Part shown: one piece after another, positions 17,667-26,737 of the stretch | Position numbering within the stretch: position 1 is the first letter of the stretch | Layout: each line of letters starts with the position of its first letter | Assembly: GCF_900141765.1 (NCBI RefSeq) | Contig: NZ_FSRK01000001.1 | Coordinates: 1,736,001-1,800,000, forward strand | Source of the DNA: Epilithonimonas zeae | GTDB lineage: Bacteria > Bacteroidota > Bacteroidia > Flavobacteriales > Weeksellaceae | DNA: 64,000 bases | Direction of reading: 5' to 3' | Notes under the pieces: model-generated | The model's input: only the letters and a program-made list of their open reading frames with translations | Database searches by the model: none | What the model was told of the DNA's origin: nothing | Translations under genes and position numbers: made by a program

Positions 17667-19064
17667 TTAAACCGATTTCATATTTTCCCCATCACGGAAA
17701 TTCAATCTTCTGAAAACCAAACCGGAAAGTATCGTTAGAAATCCAACCACCAAAAAAGTATATCGAAAAGCTGTGTGAACTTGATTTTTAACTAAAGTGG
17801 TGTCACCTTCAAACAATTTCAAAACAATCAGACCAAATGCAATCCCGAATCCAACCGCAAACTGCTGATTAACAGAAACTAGAGAATTGCCACTGCTATT
17901 TTGGTAAGGTCGCAGATCAGCAATAGAAATCGTGTTCATCGAAGTAAATTGAATCGAGTTGAAAAAACCAAGAATCAACAAAATCGGAATAAACCAATAA
18001 ATCGAACTTTGAACACTCGGAATTGCCAGACAACAAATCAAAATCCCGATGGTAAATGTATTGACCATCAAAGTTTTGCGATAACCAAATCTATCTAAAA
18101 TTCCAATGACAAAAGATTTCCCGAACATTGCCGTAAGAGCCATCGGTGCAATAATCCAACCAGAAGTGAGCGCCGATTTTCCATAAGCAATCTGAATCAT
18201 CAACGGAACCAAAAGCGGAATGGAACTGATTCCTAGTCTTGTTGCTAAATTTCCAAGAATCCCGACCCGGAACGTTCGAACTTTAAAAAGATTGAGAGGA
18301 AAAATTGGATTATTATCTTTTTTAGCGTGTTTATAATAGAAATAGAGCATCAAAAATCCCAGAAAAAATATCATCAGAACGGGCGTGATATTTTGGGCAT
18401 TTCCCAGTAATTCCAATGCACTTGAAAGTAATAAAGAAGCCAAAGCAAAAATCAGAAACCCCTTCAAATCAAAGTCTATGACTGGCGATTTGTAATTCGG
18501 CATATATTTTAAACTGAGAACAATTCCGAGAATCCCTATTGGAATATTAATCAAAAAAATCCAGTGCCAAGTTAAATAATCTACCATATATCCGCCTACT
18601 AAAGGTCCCATTACCGGACCAATCAATGCAGGAATAATGGCGAAATTCATTGCTTTCAAAAGTTCATTTTTATTGAAAGCCCGAATCAATGCTAATTTCC
18701 CAACCGGCGTCATCAAACTACCGCCAACACCTTGAATTACTCTTGAGATTACCAATTCGGTAAGATTTTGTGATAATGAACAGAACAATGAACCTACTGA
18801 AAAAACAACCAGCGAAAGAATGAAGATTTTTTTGGTTCCGAATTTGTCCGCCAAAAATCCACTGACCGGCATAAACAGGGCCAAAGTCAGAACGTAACTG
18901 ATGATGGCATTTTGCATATCCAAAGGCGATTCCTGCAAATCTCTGGCGATGGAAGGCAAAGACGTATTCAGAATTGTGGAATCTAACATTTGCATAAAAA
19001 TCGCCGTTCCCAGAATCAGAGGAAGAAATTTTTTGACAGAATCCGTAGTAATATTTTCGTTCAT
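17667..19064 (-). CDS. MFS transporter, DHA2 (14-helix drug:H+ antiporter) family
   Basis: Inner-membrane proton antiporter of 465 residues. The N-terminal half has the DHA2 motif C-like LDSTILNTSLPSIA in helix 1 and motif A GFLADKFGTKKIF between helices 2 and 3. The middle has PVMGPLVGGYMVDYLTWHWIFLINIPIGILG, the family's signature of helices 5-6. The substrate may be a toxic compound, and involvement with agmatine or putrescine is only suggested by position next to aguA. The reading frame extends another 31 codons upstream through a terminator hairpin, so the ATG at 19064 is the plausible start. Confidence 0.88.
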   Translation of the reverse strand: MNENITTDSVKKFLPLILGTAIFMQMLDSTILNTSLPSIARDLQESPLDMQNAIISYVLTLALFMPVSGFLADKFGTKKIFILSLVVFSVGSLFCSLSQNLTELVISRVIQGVGGSLMTPVGKLALIRAFNKNELLKAMNFAIIPALIGPVMGPLVGGYMVDYLTWHWIFLINIPIGILGIVLSLKYMPNYKSPVIDFDLKGFLIFALASLLLSSALELLGNAQNITPVLMIFFLGFLMLYFYYKHAKKDNNPIFPLNLFKVRTFRVGILGNLATRLGISSIPLLVPLMIQIAYGKSALTSGWIIAPMALTAMFGKSFVIGILDRFGYRKTLMVNTFTIGILICCLAIPSVQSSIYWFIPILLILGFFNSIQFTSMNTISIADLRPYQNSSGNSLVSVNQQFAVGFGIAFGLIVLKLFEGDTTLVKNQVHTAFRYTFLVVGFLTILSGLVFRRLNFRDGENMKSV

Positions 19065-19075
19065 AATTTTCAAAT

Positions 19076-19099
19076 AAAAAAAGTCCGCATAATGCGGAC
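19076..19099 (-). terminator. intrinsic terminator of aguA, just before the MFS start codon
   Basis: GTCCGCA pairs with TGCGGAC around a 3-base loop, followed on the minus strand by seven T. It ends 11 bases before the MFS ATG. Confidence 0.8.
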
Positions 19100-19105
19100 C
19101 TAAAT

Positions 19106-20164
19106 CTATACCAAAGGTTCTTGCTGACTTAAACAGTGGAAACTTCCCAATCCCCAAATAATATCAGTAGAATCTATTCCAACGACTTTTCTATCTGGAA
19201 AACATTTTTGGATAATTTCTAATGCCACTTCATCTTTATCGCATCTATAAGTCGGAACAATAAGCGATTTGTTGGCGATGTAAAAATTAGCGTAAGACGC
19301 CGGTAATCTTTGTCCGTCACAATACACTGGGTCTGGCATTGGCAATTCAATAATATTCAGTTTTTCGCCATTCAGCAAAGTCATTTCTTGCAGTTGACGA
19401 AGGTTGGTTTGAAGAATTTCGTAATTATCATCTTCTTTATTATCTTCGATTACGGTCAGAACTGTATTTTCATTCACAAATCTGATGGTGTCATCCACGT
19501 GACCGTCTGTATCGTCACCTACAATTCCGTCATCTACCCAAAGAACTTGCTTTTGTCCGTAATATTTTTTCAGAAACTCTTCTACTTCTTCCTGCGAAAG
19601 ATGTGGATTTCTGTTTTCATTAAGCAGACAAGATTTGGAAGTTAAAACTGTTCCAGCACCGTTAAACTCAACAGAACCTCCTTCCATAATAATTCCAGGA
19701 TACAAAACAGGCAAACCTTTTTCTTCAGCAATTTTAGTTGGAATTACATCATCCAATTCGAATGGCGGATATTTTCCTCCCCAAGCATTGAAACCCCAAT
19801 CAATAATGATTTTTTGAGGTTCTTCTCCGTTTTTATTCACTAAAAAAGCAGGTCCGTGGTCTCTGCACCAAGCGTCATTGGTTTCGTGAAAGTAGAATTC
19901 AACTTTAGAAATATCTGCTCCGGCTTTGGAAATATGTTCCATTGCGAAAGCCTGCATTTCATGGTCTTTGACATTGATGCAAACAAATTCGCCTTTCGTC
20001 AATTCAGCAATGAATTGTGCGTAAGCAGGGTAAATCAAATCGATTCTTTCCGGCCAAGATTCTTCCTTGTGAGGCCAGGATAGCCAGGTTGCTTCGTGTT
20101 CTTCCCATTCGGCAGGGAAAGTGTATCCATTTTCTAACGGATTAAAATCTTTATCTATAACCAT
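19106..20164 (-). CDS. aguA: agmatine deiminase
   Basis: Converts agmatine to N-carbamoylputrescine plus ammonia in the cytoplasm, the first step of putrescine formation by this route. The 352-residue protein belongs to the peptidylarginine-deiminase-like fold: TWLSWPHKEESWP at the N-terminus, NDAWCRDHGP near residue 95, the catalytic acid/histidine region VGDDTDGHVDDTIRF near residue 215, and the nucleophilic cysteine in GSFHCLSQQEP close to the C-terminus. Its ATG overlaps the stop of aguB by one base (TAATG), a sign of translational coupling. No speA is present in the window. Confidence 0.93.
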   Translation of the reverse strand: MVIDKDFNPLENGYTFPAEWEEHEATWLSWPHKEESWPERIDLIYPAYAQFIAELTKGEFVCINVKDHEMQAFAMEHISKAGADISKVEFYFHETNDAWCRDHGPAFLVNKNGEEPQKIIIDWGFNAWGGKYPPFELDDVIPTKIAEEKGLPVLYPGIIMEGGSVEFNGAGTVLTSKSCLLNENRNPHLSQEEVEEFLKKYYGQKQVLWVDDGIVGDDTDGHVDDTIRFVNENTVLTVIEDNKEDDNYEILQTNLRQLQEMTLLNGEKLNIIELPMPDPVYCDGQRLPASYANFYIANKSLIVPTYRCDKDEVALEIIQKCFPDRKVVGIDSTDIIWGLGSFHCLSQQEPLV

Positions 20165-21039
20165 TAATCCTCGTCAATAAAACGTTTTGTAATCGGCGAA
20201 TAAGTTTCGATTCTTCTGTCTCTCAGGAATGGCCAGTGTTTTCTCATATAATCGGTTTGAGACAGGTCAACTTCTGTGACAACAACTTCTTCCTTATCGT
20301 GAGAACCAAGATATAACAGTTTTCCTTGAGCATTGGTCACAAAACTTCCACCCCAAAATTTCATTGCGCCATCTTGTTCAAAACCTACTCTATTGACAGA
20401 AACTACAGGAACACCATTAGCAACTGAGTGAGAACGCTGAATCGTCTGCCAGGCATTGTATTGATCTTGATTGGTTTCTTCATCCTGGTCGGTTGCCCAA
20501 CCAATAGCTGTTGGATAGAACATAATATCTGCGCCCATCAACGCTGTAATTCTGGAAGCTTCCGGATACCATTGGTCCCAACAAATCAAAACACCAACTT
20601 TTCCAAATTTCGTAGGGAAAACCTTGTAACCCAAGTCACCTGGTGTGAAATAGAATTTTTCATAAAAAGCAGGGTCATCAGGAATGTGCATTTTACGGTA
20701 TTTTCCAAGATAAGTTCCGTCTGCATCTATAACAGCCGTTGTATTATGATAAAGACCTTGTGCTCTTTTTTCGAATAATGAAGCGATGATTACAACACCC
20801 AATTCTTTAGCAATCGGAGAAAGTGCATCTGTTGAAGGACCAGGAATTGGTTCTGCCAGTTCGAAATTATCGTAGTCTTCTACATCACAAAAATACAATG
20901 ATGTAAAAAGTTCCTGCAAGCAAACAATTTGAGCCCCTTTTGCGGCGGCTTCTTTTATCTTTTCAATGGCTTTGTTCAGGTTTGATTGCTTATCAGCAAC
21001 ACAAGACATCTGAACTGTTCCGATTTTAACCTTTGACAT
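20164..21039 (-). CDS. aguB: N-carbamoylputrescine amidase
   Basis: Nitrilase-superfamily amidohydrolase that turns N-carbamoylputrescine into putrescine, CO2 and ammonia. The Glu-Lys-Cys triad is visible: Glu in IVCLQELFTSLYFC near residue 43, Lys in YRKMHIPDDP near residue 120, Cys in VGVLICWDQWYPEASR near residue 158. The 291-residue length is standard. It is the first gene of the aguBA operon, so the bacterium makes putrescine from agmatine by the two-enzyme route typical of plants and some bacteria. Confidence 0.94.
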   Translation of the reverse strand: MSKVKIGTVQMSCVADKQSNLNKAIEKIKEAAAKGAQIVCLQELFTSLYFCDVEDYDNFELAEPIPGPSTDALSPIAKELGVVIIASLFEKRAQGLYHNTTAVIDADGTYLGKYRKMHIPDDPAFYEKFYFTPGDLGYKVFPTKFGKVGVLICWDQWYPEASRITALMGADIMFYPTAIGWATDQDEETNQDQYNAWQTIQRSHSVANGVPVVSVNRVGFEQDGAMKFWGGSFVTNAQGKLLYLGSHDKEEVVVTEVDLSQTDYMRKHWPFLRDRRIETYSPITKRFIDED

Positions 21040-21181
21040 TATTTAAAAAATTTTTACAAAAATACTAAGATTCTAGGGAATCAAAAATTCAACCAAAAGA
21101 TTTTAAACGAATATTTCTAAAAATTAATTTAATCATCCATACTTTCTATGATTTAAAACTGTTAAATTCCTTGGGAAACTT

Positions 21182-21189
21182 TACCTTTG
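21182..21189 (+). promoter_or_regulatory. -7 box for the thioesterase gene
   Basis: TACCTTTG matches TAnnTTTG, with the gene's first ATG 25 bases downstream. No TTG at a standard distance was found. Confidence 0.45.
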
Positions 21190-21214
21190 CACCAAATTAA
21201 AATGCAAAATAATT

Positions 21215-21628
21215 ATGATGAATTATCATACCAGAAAATGGATTAAACCAGAAGACCTTAACCCAAATCACTCACTTTTTGGAGGAAGACTTTTGCAGTG
21301 GATTGATGAAGAAGCTGCACTTTATGCCATTATTCAGTTAGAAAATTCGAGGGCGGTAACAAAGTATATTTCAGAAATCAATTTTGTAAGCTCTGCAAAA
21401 CAAGGCGATATTATTGAAATCGGGATTGAAGCCGTGGAATTTGGTAGAACTTCTCTGACATTACGATGTGAAGTTCGAAATAAAATGACACATCAGAAAA
21501 TCATTACGATTGATAAATTGGTTTTCGTGGCTCTTGGCGAAGATGGATTACCCAAACCGCACGGAAAAACAAAAATCGAATATGTTGAGGATAGGCTTTA
21601 TGTTAAAAATACAAATCCAGAATTATAA
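21215..21628 (+). CDS. hot-dog fold acyl-CoA thioesterase (YciA/BACH-like)
   Basis: Hydrolyses acyl-CoA to free acid and CoA. The 137-residue single hot-dog domain has NPNHSLFGGRLLQWIDEEAA at residues 19-38, the conserved central helix with catalytic Asp, followed by strands SEINFVSSAKQGDIIEIGIE and SLTLRCEVRNKMT. The active form should be a hexamer or trimer of dimers. It starts with two consecutive ATGs, and an earlier ATG at 21202 is out of frame. Its substrate length preference is not readable from sequence. Confidence 0.88.
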   Translation: MMNYHTRKWIKPEDLNPNHSLFGGRLLQWIDEEAALYAIIQLENSRAVTKYISEINFVSSAKQGDIIEIGIEAVEFGRTSLTLRCEVRNKMTHQKIITIDKLVFVALGEDGLPKPHGKTKIEYVEDRLYVKNTNPEL

Positions 21629-21657
21629 TAGAATCTAAACCAGATTCTATTTTTTTT
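21628..21657 (+). terminator. intrinsic terminator of the thioesterase gene
   Basis: ATAGAATCT pairs with AGATTCTAT around loop AAACC, followed by T7. Confidence 0.85.
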
Positions 21658-21732
21658 GTCCGATATTTCAGCAAGGCTGGATTATCTCTTCCAAAAATTT
21701 TAATTAAATTCGTGAAATTTTAAAAATTTGAA

Positions 21733-23868
21733 ATGAAAAAAATTCTCTTATCAGCTTTTGCATTGTCAACAGTAATGACATTTGCTCAGCAATACGGAGG
21801 GATGTGGATTCCGACAGAAGTTAATGAAAAAGAAATGAAAGAACTTGGAATGAAAATCTCTGCAAAAGATATTTTCAATCCGGAAAAAGCGAGCATCAAA
21901 GACGCTGTAGTTCAGTTTGATGGTGGTTGTACTGCGGAAATTATTTCGGGAAAAGGATTGTTATTAACCAATCATCATTGTGGTTATGATAATATCCAGT
22001 CCCACTCAACAGTAGAAAATGACCTTTTGACCAACGGATTCTGGGCAAAAGATATGAATGGAGAATTACCAAATCCTGGAGTGACTGTAGATTTCATTAC
22101 TGATATCAAAGAAGTTACAAAAGACATTCTTGCAGGAACTAACGGTATATCCGGAAAAGATCTGGATGCAAAAATCAAACAAAATACAGACGCTTATATT
22201 GCTTCTCAAAAACCTGAGAGCTATCAGAAAATATCCGTAAGATCTATGTATTATGGTAATAAATATTATGCTTATGTCATAGAAACTTACAAGGATATCC
22301 GTTTGGTTGGCGCACCACCTTCAGCGATTGGAAAATACGGTTCTGATACAGATAACTGGGTTTGGCCAAGACATACGGGAGATTTCTCGATGTTTAGAAT
22401 CTACGCCGATAAGAACAACAAACCTGCAGAATATTCCAAAGATAATATTCCTTATACGCCGAAACATTTCTTGCCAATTTCTATCAAAGACAAGAAAGAA
22501 GATGATTTCACTTTTGTTTTCGGATTCCCAGGAAGAACAACGGAATATCTTCCTGCTGTAGCGGTTGAAAAAATAATGACGGAAATTGATCCGGCGATGA
22601 TTTCTGTGCGTGATGTTACATTGAAAACACTTGATGAGAAGATGAGAGTGGACAACGCTACAAGAATAAAATACGCATCTAAGTATGCAAGAATCTCTAA
22701 TGCTTGGAAAAAATGGCAAGGTGAAATCGAAGGTCTTAAAAAGTCTAATGCTATTGGGAAAAAGCAGCAATATGAGCAATCTTTGATTTCAAAAAATCCT
22801 GCTATCAAAACTACAATCGACGGACTTAATAAACTTTATAATGAGCAAGCGCCTTATGCCTTGAACAGAGCTTACTACAGTGAATTGCCGAGAAATGCGG
22901 AAACTTTGGCTTTAGGAAGTTTATTTGGGAGTTATGTAGAAGCTGTAGAAAACGGAACGTCTTCTCAGAAATCTCTGGATAATCTGAAATCCAGATTGTC
23001 TGAAATTTACAAAGATTATGAAAGCGGTCTTGATGCAAAAGTAACTGCAAAAGTGATTGCACTTTATGCCAACAAAACGCCTCAGCAGTTTTTACCAGCT
23101 GGTTTTGAAAAGTATAAAGATGTTAATCAAAACGTTTCTACCATAGAAAACTGGGCGAAAAATTCTGTAGTGATGGGAAGCGGAAAAGTGAACGGCGCAA
23201 CAGTTTATTCTGATATTAATAAAGTTTTTGCAGATCAAAACACTTTGATTCAAGCGCTTAAAAATGATCCAATTGTTCAGCTTTACGCAGCTATCAAAGG
23301 AACTTATTTAAAAACAACGCACGATAAAGTGACGTCTTATCAAACTGAAATCGATGCGTTGCAGAAACAATTTATGGCTCAGCAAATGGAAACGGATAAA
23401 GACCGAAAATTCTTTCCGGATGCCAATTCTACGCTTCGTGTAACGTATGGAAAAGTGAAAGGTTCTAATCCACGAGATGCCGTTACTTATGGTTATCAAA
23501 CGCATCTTTCTGGTGTGATGGAAAAATATATTCCTGGAGATTATGAATTTGATTTGCCTAAAAAACTAATCAATCTTTATAACACCAAAGATTACGGAAT
23601 CTATAAAGATAAATCTGGTGATGTTCCGGTTAACTTTACAGCAACCAATCACACTACTGGTGGAAACTCCGGAAGCCCAGCTTTGGATGCTTACGGAAAC
23701 CTTATCGGCCTTAACTTCGACAGACAATGGGAAGGCACAATGAGTGACATCAATTATGATCCCAAACTATGTAGAAATATTATGGTGGATACCAAATATA
23801 TTCTTTTCGTGATTGACAAATATGCTGACGCAAAATGGTTAATCAACGAGATGAAAGTTGTGAAGTAA
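21733..23868 (+). CDS. S46-family dipeptidyl-peptidase, predicted DPP11 (Asp/Glu-specific)
   Basis: Exopeptidase that removes dipeptides from peptide N-termini in the periplasm, feeding amino-acid catabolism. The 711-residue protein has a signal peptide (ILLSAFALSTVMTFA), the catalytic His in GLLLTNHHCGYDN (His82 by position), the family block WVWPRHTGDFSMFR near residue 220, and the catalytic Ser646 in GGNSGSPALD. Eighteen residues after the serine comes Arg664 in GLNFDRQWEG. In DPP11 enzymes an Arg at this position (Arg673 in Porphyromonas gingivalis, 18 after Ser655) selects acidic P1 residues, while DPP7 has Gly. Ends in a terminator that abuts the next gene. Confidence 0.92.
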   Translation: MKKILLSAFALSTVMTFAQQYGGMWIPTEVNEKEMKELGMKISAKDIFNPEKASIKDAVVQFDGGCTAEIISGKGLLLTNHHCGYDNIQSHSTVENDLLTNGFWAKDMNGELPNPGVTVDFITDIKEVTKDILAGTNGISGKDLDAKIKQNTDAYIASQKPESYQKISVRSMYYGNKYYAYVIETYKDIRLVGAPPSAIGKYGSDTDNWVWPRHTGDFSMFRIYADKNNKPAEYSKDNIPYTPKHFLPISIKDKKEDDFTFVFGFPGRTTEYLPAVAVEKIMTEIDPAMISVRDVTLKTLDEKMRVDNATRIKYASKYARISNAWKKWQGEIEGLKKSNAIGKKQQYEQSLISKNPAIKTTIDGLNKLYNEQAPYALNRAYYSELPRNAETLALGSLFGSYVEAVENGTSSQKSLDNLKSRLSEIYKDYESGLDAKVTAKVIALYANKTPQQFLPAGFEKYKDVNQNVSTIENWAKNSVVMGSGKVNGATVYSDINKVFADQNTLIQALKNDPIVQLYAAIKGTYLKTTHDKVTSYQTEIDALQKQFMAQQMETDKDRKFFPDANSTLRVTYGKVKGSNPRDAVTYGYQTHLSGVMEKYIPGDYEFDLPKKLINLYNTKDYGIYKDKSGDVPVNFTATNHTTGGNSGSPALDAYGNLIGLNFDRQWEGTMSDINYDPKLCRNIMVDTKYILFVIDKYADAKWLINEMKVVK

Positions 23869-23890
23869 TTAAATATTAAATTAAATAGAG

Positions 23891-23926
23891 CTTTGCCAAA
23901 GATGATTATCTTTGGCAAAGTTTTTT
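23891..23926 (+). terminator. intrinsic terminator directly abutting the mepB start codon
   Basis: A 13-bp perfect stem (CTTTGCCAAAGAT pairing with ATCTTTGGCAAAG), loop GATT, then six T. The base after the last T is the A of the next gene's ATG. Confidence 0.88.
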
Positions 23927-24424
23927 ATGATAAAAGAACTACAACATTTAAATGATTTAATTTTAAAAGAATTAAATCTTCAACTTTCGGAAATCACTCC
24001 AGATTTGGAATGTGAGGAATATTCTGGTTTTAATTTTAAAATTAATCAAACCACGTTTAAATTCCGAAAGTCAAAACTGACACCGAAGAAGATTGGTCAA
24101 TTTGTAACCTTTTGGAAAAGAGATTTGGATGGAAAAACGGTTCCTTTTGATGTTAATGATGATTTTGACTTTTATATAATTTCGATTGAAGAAAGCGAGA
24201 ACTCTGGGTTTTTCGTGTTTCCGAAAGTTATTCTAGAAAAAGAAAATTTAATTTCCGGCGAACAAAAAACTGGTAAAAGGGGTTTTAGAATTTATGCAGA
24301 TTGGCATTTCCCGAATAGCAAGCAGGCTGAAAAAACAAAACTCTGGCAAACCGAGTATTTCATCAATTATTCTGATTCAGATGAATTAATTTTTAATCAA
24401 TTTAGAAAAATTACAAAGCTCTAA
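23927..24424 (+). CDS. mepB: MepB-family protein
   Basis: A 165-residue cytoplasmic protein. It matches the MepB family: the pattern EYSGFNFKINQTTFKFRKSKLTPKKIGQFVTFWKRD in the first half and the second-half strand SGFFVFPKVILEKENLIS, closing with GKRGFRIYADWHFPNSKQAEKTKLWQ. In Staphylococcus mepB is encoded with a multidrug efflux pump, but its biochemical function is unknown, and no efflux gene is adjacent here. The ATG follows a terminator U-tract with no spacer. A TTG 15 bases upstream lies inside the hairpin and is an unlikely start. Confidence 0.8.
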   Translation: MIKELQHLNDLILKELNLQLSEITPDLECEEYSGFNFKINQTTFKFRKSKLTPKKIGQFVTFWKRDLDGKTVPFDVNDDFDFYIISIEESENSGFFVFPKVILEKENLISGEQKTGKRGFRIYADWHFPNSKQAEKTKLWQTEYFINYSDSDELIFNQFRKITKL

Positions 24425-24428
24425 TACT

Positions 24429-25880
24429 CTATTTCTCACAATCACACTCTTGTCTCCTGTGGCGTTTCATTTCATTATCCCAAAAAGGATATAGCTTGAT
24501 GGCAATATAAAAATTAGCAGCGTGAAGATGTTTCTGCTTGAATAATAAAGGAAAAGCATTCTCACTTCCAAGAATCAATGGTCCGATTCTGAAATAGCCA
24601 CCAAACTGAAGACTCTTATACTCTGACAAAGTTGTAGAAATTCCGTAACCAATAGCAGCTTTCTGAACTGAATAATTGGCATTAAGAATATTATTCCGTT
24701 TCACAGAATTTTCAAAAACCGGAACACGTTGTATCCAGTTGAAATTAACAAAATGATTTTCTTTAATTCTTTGACTGTAATTTAAATTAATACTCGTCGG
24801 CAAACCAATTTTAAAGCCATTACCTACAAAAGATTTGTTTTCGTCACCATAAGCTTCTTTGCTTAATAGTTTTAAATATTGTTCTGGACTTTCAAATTCC
24901 TGATCCTCCAGATTGGGATTATTCTGCAACCACACGGTATTTCCATTGACAAAACTATGATTTGATCCTTGTTTGAAATTGACATAACCTAAATCCAAAA
25001 TATTAAAAGAAAATTTAGTTTGATATTCATCTTCTCTCGGATTTTTATCAATCATTGTAAGTGCCAAATCCAAACCCAAACCAGAACCATTTTGTTTATA
25101 ATCATAGCGTTTTGTTTCTGAATTATAATTTGTAATGTAATTGACAGAAACATTATAATCCGATGCATAGATATTCATTAATTCAGGATTGTCGCCAATC
25201 GCAGGTTCTGTTGCAGTTAGCTTTATATCCTGATGACTGATGATATTAGCAGCGTCTAATCCCATTTCGTATTTCAAATTTAATCCTAGAATCCATTGTT
25301 TGTCAGAAGTTGGGAAAATTGTGGTTGCCGCATTTAATCCAATTTCATTCCAGTTCATAGCAATTGAAGAGAATGGTTTCATTTCGTAAAACTCAGGTTG
25401 TTTAATCATTTCGTTACCAAATCGAAGATAGTTGTCCAAATCCAGAACAGAAGCTTGTGATCTCAAACGACTGAAGAATCCAAACACATATTTTTTTTCT
25501 TTGATATTAGCTGTCATAGAAAACGAAGGTCCAAGAATATCTGAATTGAACATTAGACTGGCATTCTCTTTATTATAAAAATCAAAAACACCTGGTTGAG
25601 TTTCTCCGGTAATTCCGCGTTTTGGGTTGGCTAATTGTATTGGCGTTCCTGCTAAACCGAAAAGGCTTTGTTTAGAAATGTAAGTGTAATCATTCTGAAG
25701 AAAAAGATCTGCAGAAACCAAATTTACATCCCAAGGATTTGGATTGAGAAAAGGCTGTGTTGGCGAAAAAATAGCAGAATTAATGCCGCTGTAACTATCA
25801 TTGGTAAAAGTAAAATTATTCTGGGCTGTAATTTTTACAATACAGAACACAATCAACCCCAAACAAAATAATTTCAACAT
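24429..25880 (-). CDS. DUF5723-family outer-membrane barrel protein
   Basis: A 483-residue secreted protein with a signal peptide (MLKLFCLGLIVFCIVKITAQ). The mature chain is dominated by alternating polar and hydrophobic strands with aromatic girdles, typical of an outer-membrane beta barrel. The sequence around residues 25-60 (YSGINSAIFSPTQPFLNPNPWDVN) matches DUF5723 proteins of Bacteroidota, whose role is not established. The C-terminus is unusual in that it does not end in an aromatic but in a Cys-rich polar tail (RRQECDCEK). The start was set at the ATG that precedes the signal peptide, four codons after the first in-frame ATG. Convergent with mepB. Confidence 0.75.
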   Translation of the reverse strand: MLKLFCLGLIVFCIVKITAQNNFTFTNDSYSGINSAIFSPTQPFLNPNPWDVNLVSADLFLQNDYTYISKQSLFGLAGTPIQLANPKRGITGETQPGVFDFYNKENASLMFNSDILGPSFSMTANIKEKKYVFGFFSRLRSQASVLDLDNYLRFGNEMIKQPEFYEMKPFSSIAMNWNEIGLNAATTIFPTSDKQWILGLNLKYEMGLDAANIISHQDIKLTATEPAIGDNPELMNIYASDYNVSVNYITNYNSETKRYDYKQNGSGLGLDLALTMIDKNPREDEYQTKFSFNILDLGYVNFKQGSNHSFVNGNTVWLQNNPNLEDQEFESPEQYLKLLSKEAYGDENKSFVGNGFKIGLPTSINLNYSQRIKENHFVNFNWIQRVPVFENSVKRNNILNANYSVQKAAIGYGISTTLSEYKSLQFGGYFRIGPLILGSENAFPLLFKQKHLHAANFYIAIKLYPFWDNEMKRHRRQECDCEK

Positions 25881-26150
25881 TTTACAAACCAATTAATTAT
25901 AAACTAATTTTTAAAGAAAATATTGTTGAATAATAAAATTGTTAAACGTAAGATTAATAATGAGTGTTTAATCTGAAAACTAATATAGAAACTGTACTAA
26001 TTATAGTAAATAAGAAAAGCCTTATGATCAATTAAGTCATTGATAGTCAGTACTTTTTTTTGTAAAATCAAATATCTAATATTTGTCCCCTGTGTTTTAT
26101 TGCACAATTCATAATAAAATTTAGATTTATACAACTAATCTGATTGTATT

Positions 26151-26732
26151 ATGAAAAAATTTAAACTTTTAATTATTGGAGCATTTATGATTACAGTAAA
26201 AATAAGTGCACAAAGTGAACCATTTGTGGGACAAATTATGTTTGTTCCGTACAACTTTGCACCAGTTGGCTGGCGCGATTGCGATGGATCTATACTCAGT
26301 ATTGCAGAGTATTCTACTTTATTTCAGCTAATCGGAACAACTTATGGTGGAAATGGGCAGACAACTTTCGCTTTACCGGATATGAGAGGCAGAGTTGTTA
26401 TAGATGATGGAAATGGAGCTGGTCTTAGTCCATATGTACTTGGACAAAAGGGAGGTACAGAAACTGTAACATTAACAGTCAATCAAATGCCATCTCACAC
26501 TCATAATGTTGTAGGATCTAATTTGAACGGAAATAGCAGCTCGCCAACCAATGCGGTACCGGCTAATACAAGAATATTAGATCCAGAATATTCTGATGCA
26601 ACTTCCGATACAACTATGAAGACCAATACTGTATCAAACAATGGTGGATCTCAACCGCATAACAATATGATGCCTACAACAGCAATGAAATGTGTAATCG
26701 CTACAGAAGGCATTTTCCCATCACAAAACTAA
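26151..26732 (+). CDS. secreted phage tail-collar domain protein 1
   Basis: A 193-residue exported protein with a signal peptide (KLLIIGAFMITVKISAQ). The mature part is a phage Tail Collar domain (PF07484-like): FVGQIMFVPYNFAPVGWRDC, then GTTYGGNGQTTFALPDMRGR, and a His-rich MPSHTHN motif that binds metal in tail-collar proteins. The protein ends with GIFPSQN, as in the next two. It is the first of three tandem paralogues, closest to MdpB-type microcystin-dependent proteins, and no phage genes surround it. It may be a trimeric surface protein. Its receptor and exact role are unknown. Confidence 0.82.
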   Translation: MKKFKLLIIGAFMITVKISAQSEPFVGQIMFVPYNFAPVGWRDCDGSILSIAEYSTLFQLIGTTYGGNGQTTFALPDMRGRVVIDDGNGAGLSPYVLGQKGGTETVTLTVNQMPSHTHNVVGSNLNGNSSSPTNAVPANTRILDPEYSDATSDTTMKTNTVSNNGGSQPHNNMMPTTAMKCVIATEGIFPSQN

Positions 26733-26737
26733 AAACT

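Noticed and set aside
17667-19157. MFS gene starting 31 codons upstream
   Set aside because: That stretch lies over the aguA terminator hairpin and the end of aguA. The ATG at 19064 begins the conserved first helix region.
22321-22779. 152-residue reading frame antisense to the S46 peptidase gene
   Set aside because: Overlaps the conserved WPRHTGDFS core of the peptidase; product is Ser/Arg/Phe-rich without family match.
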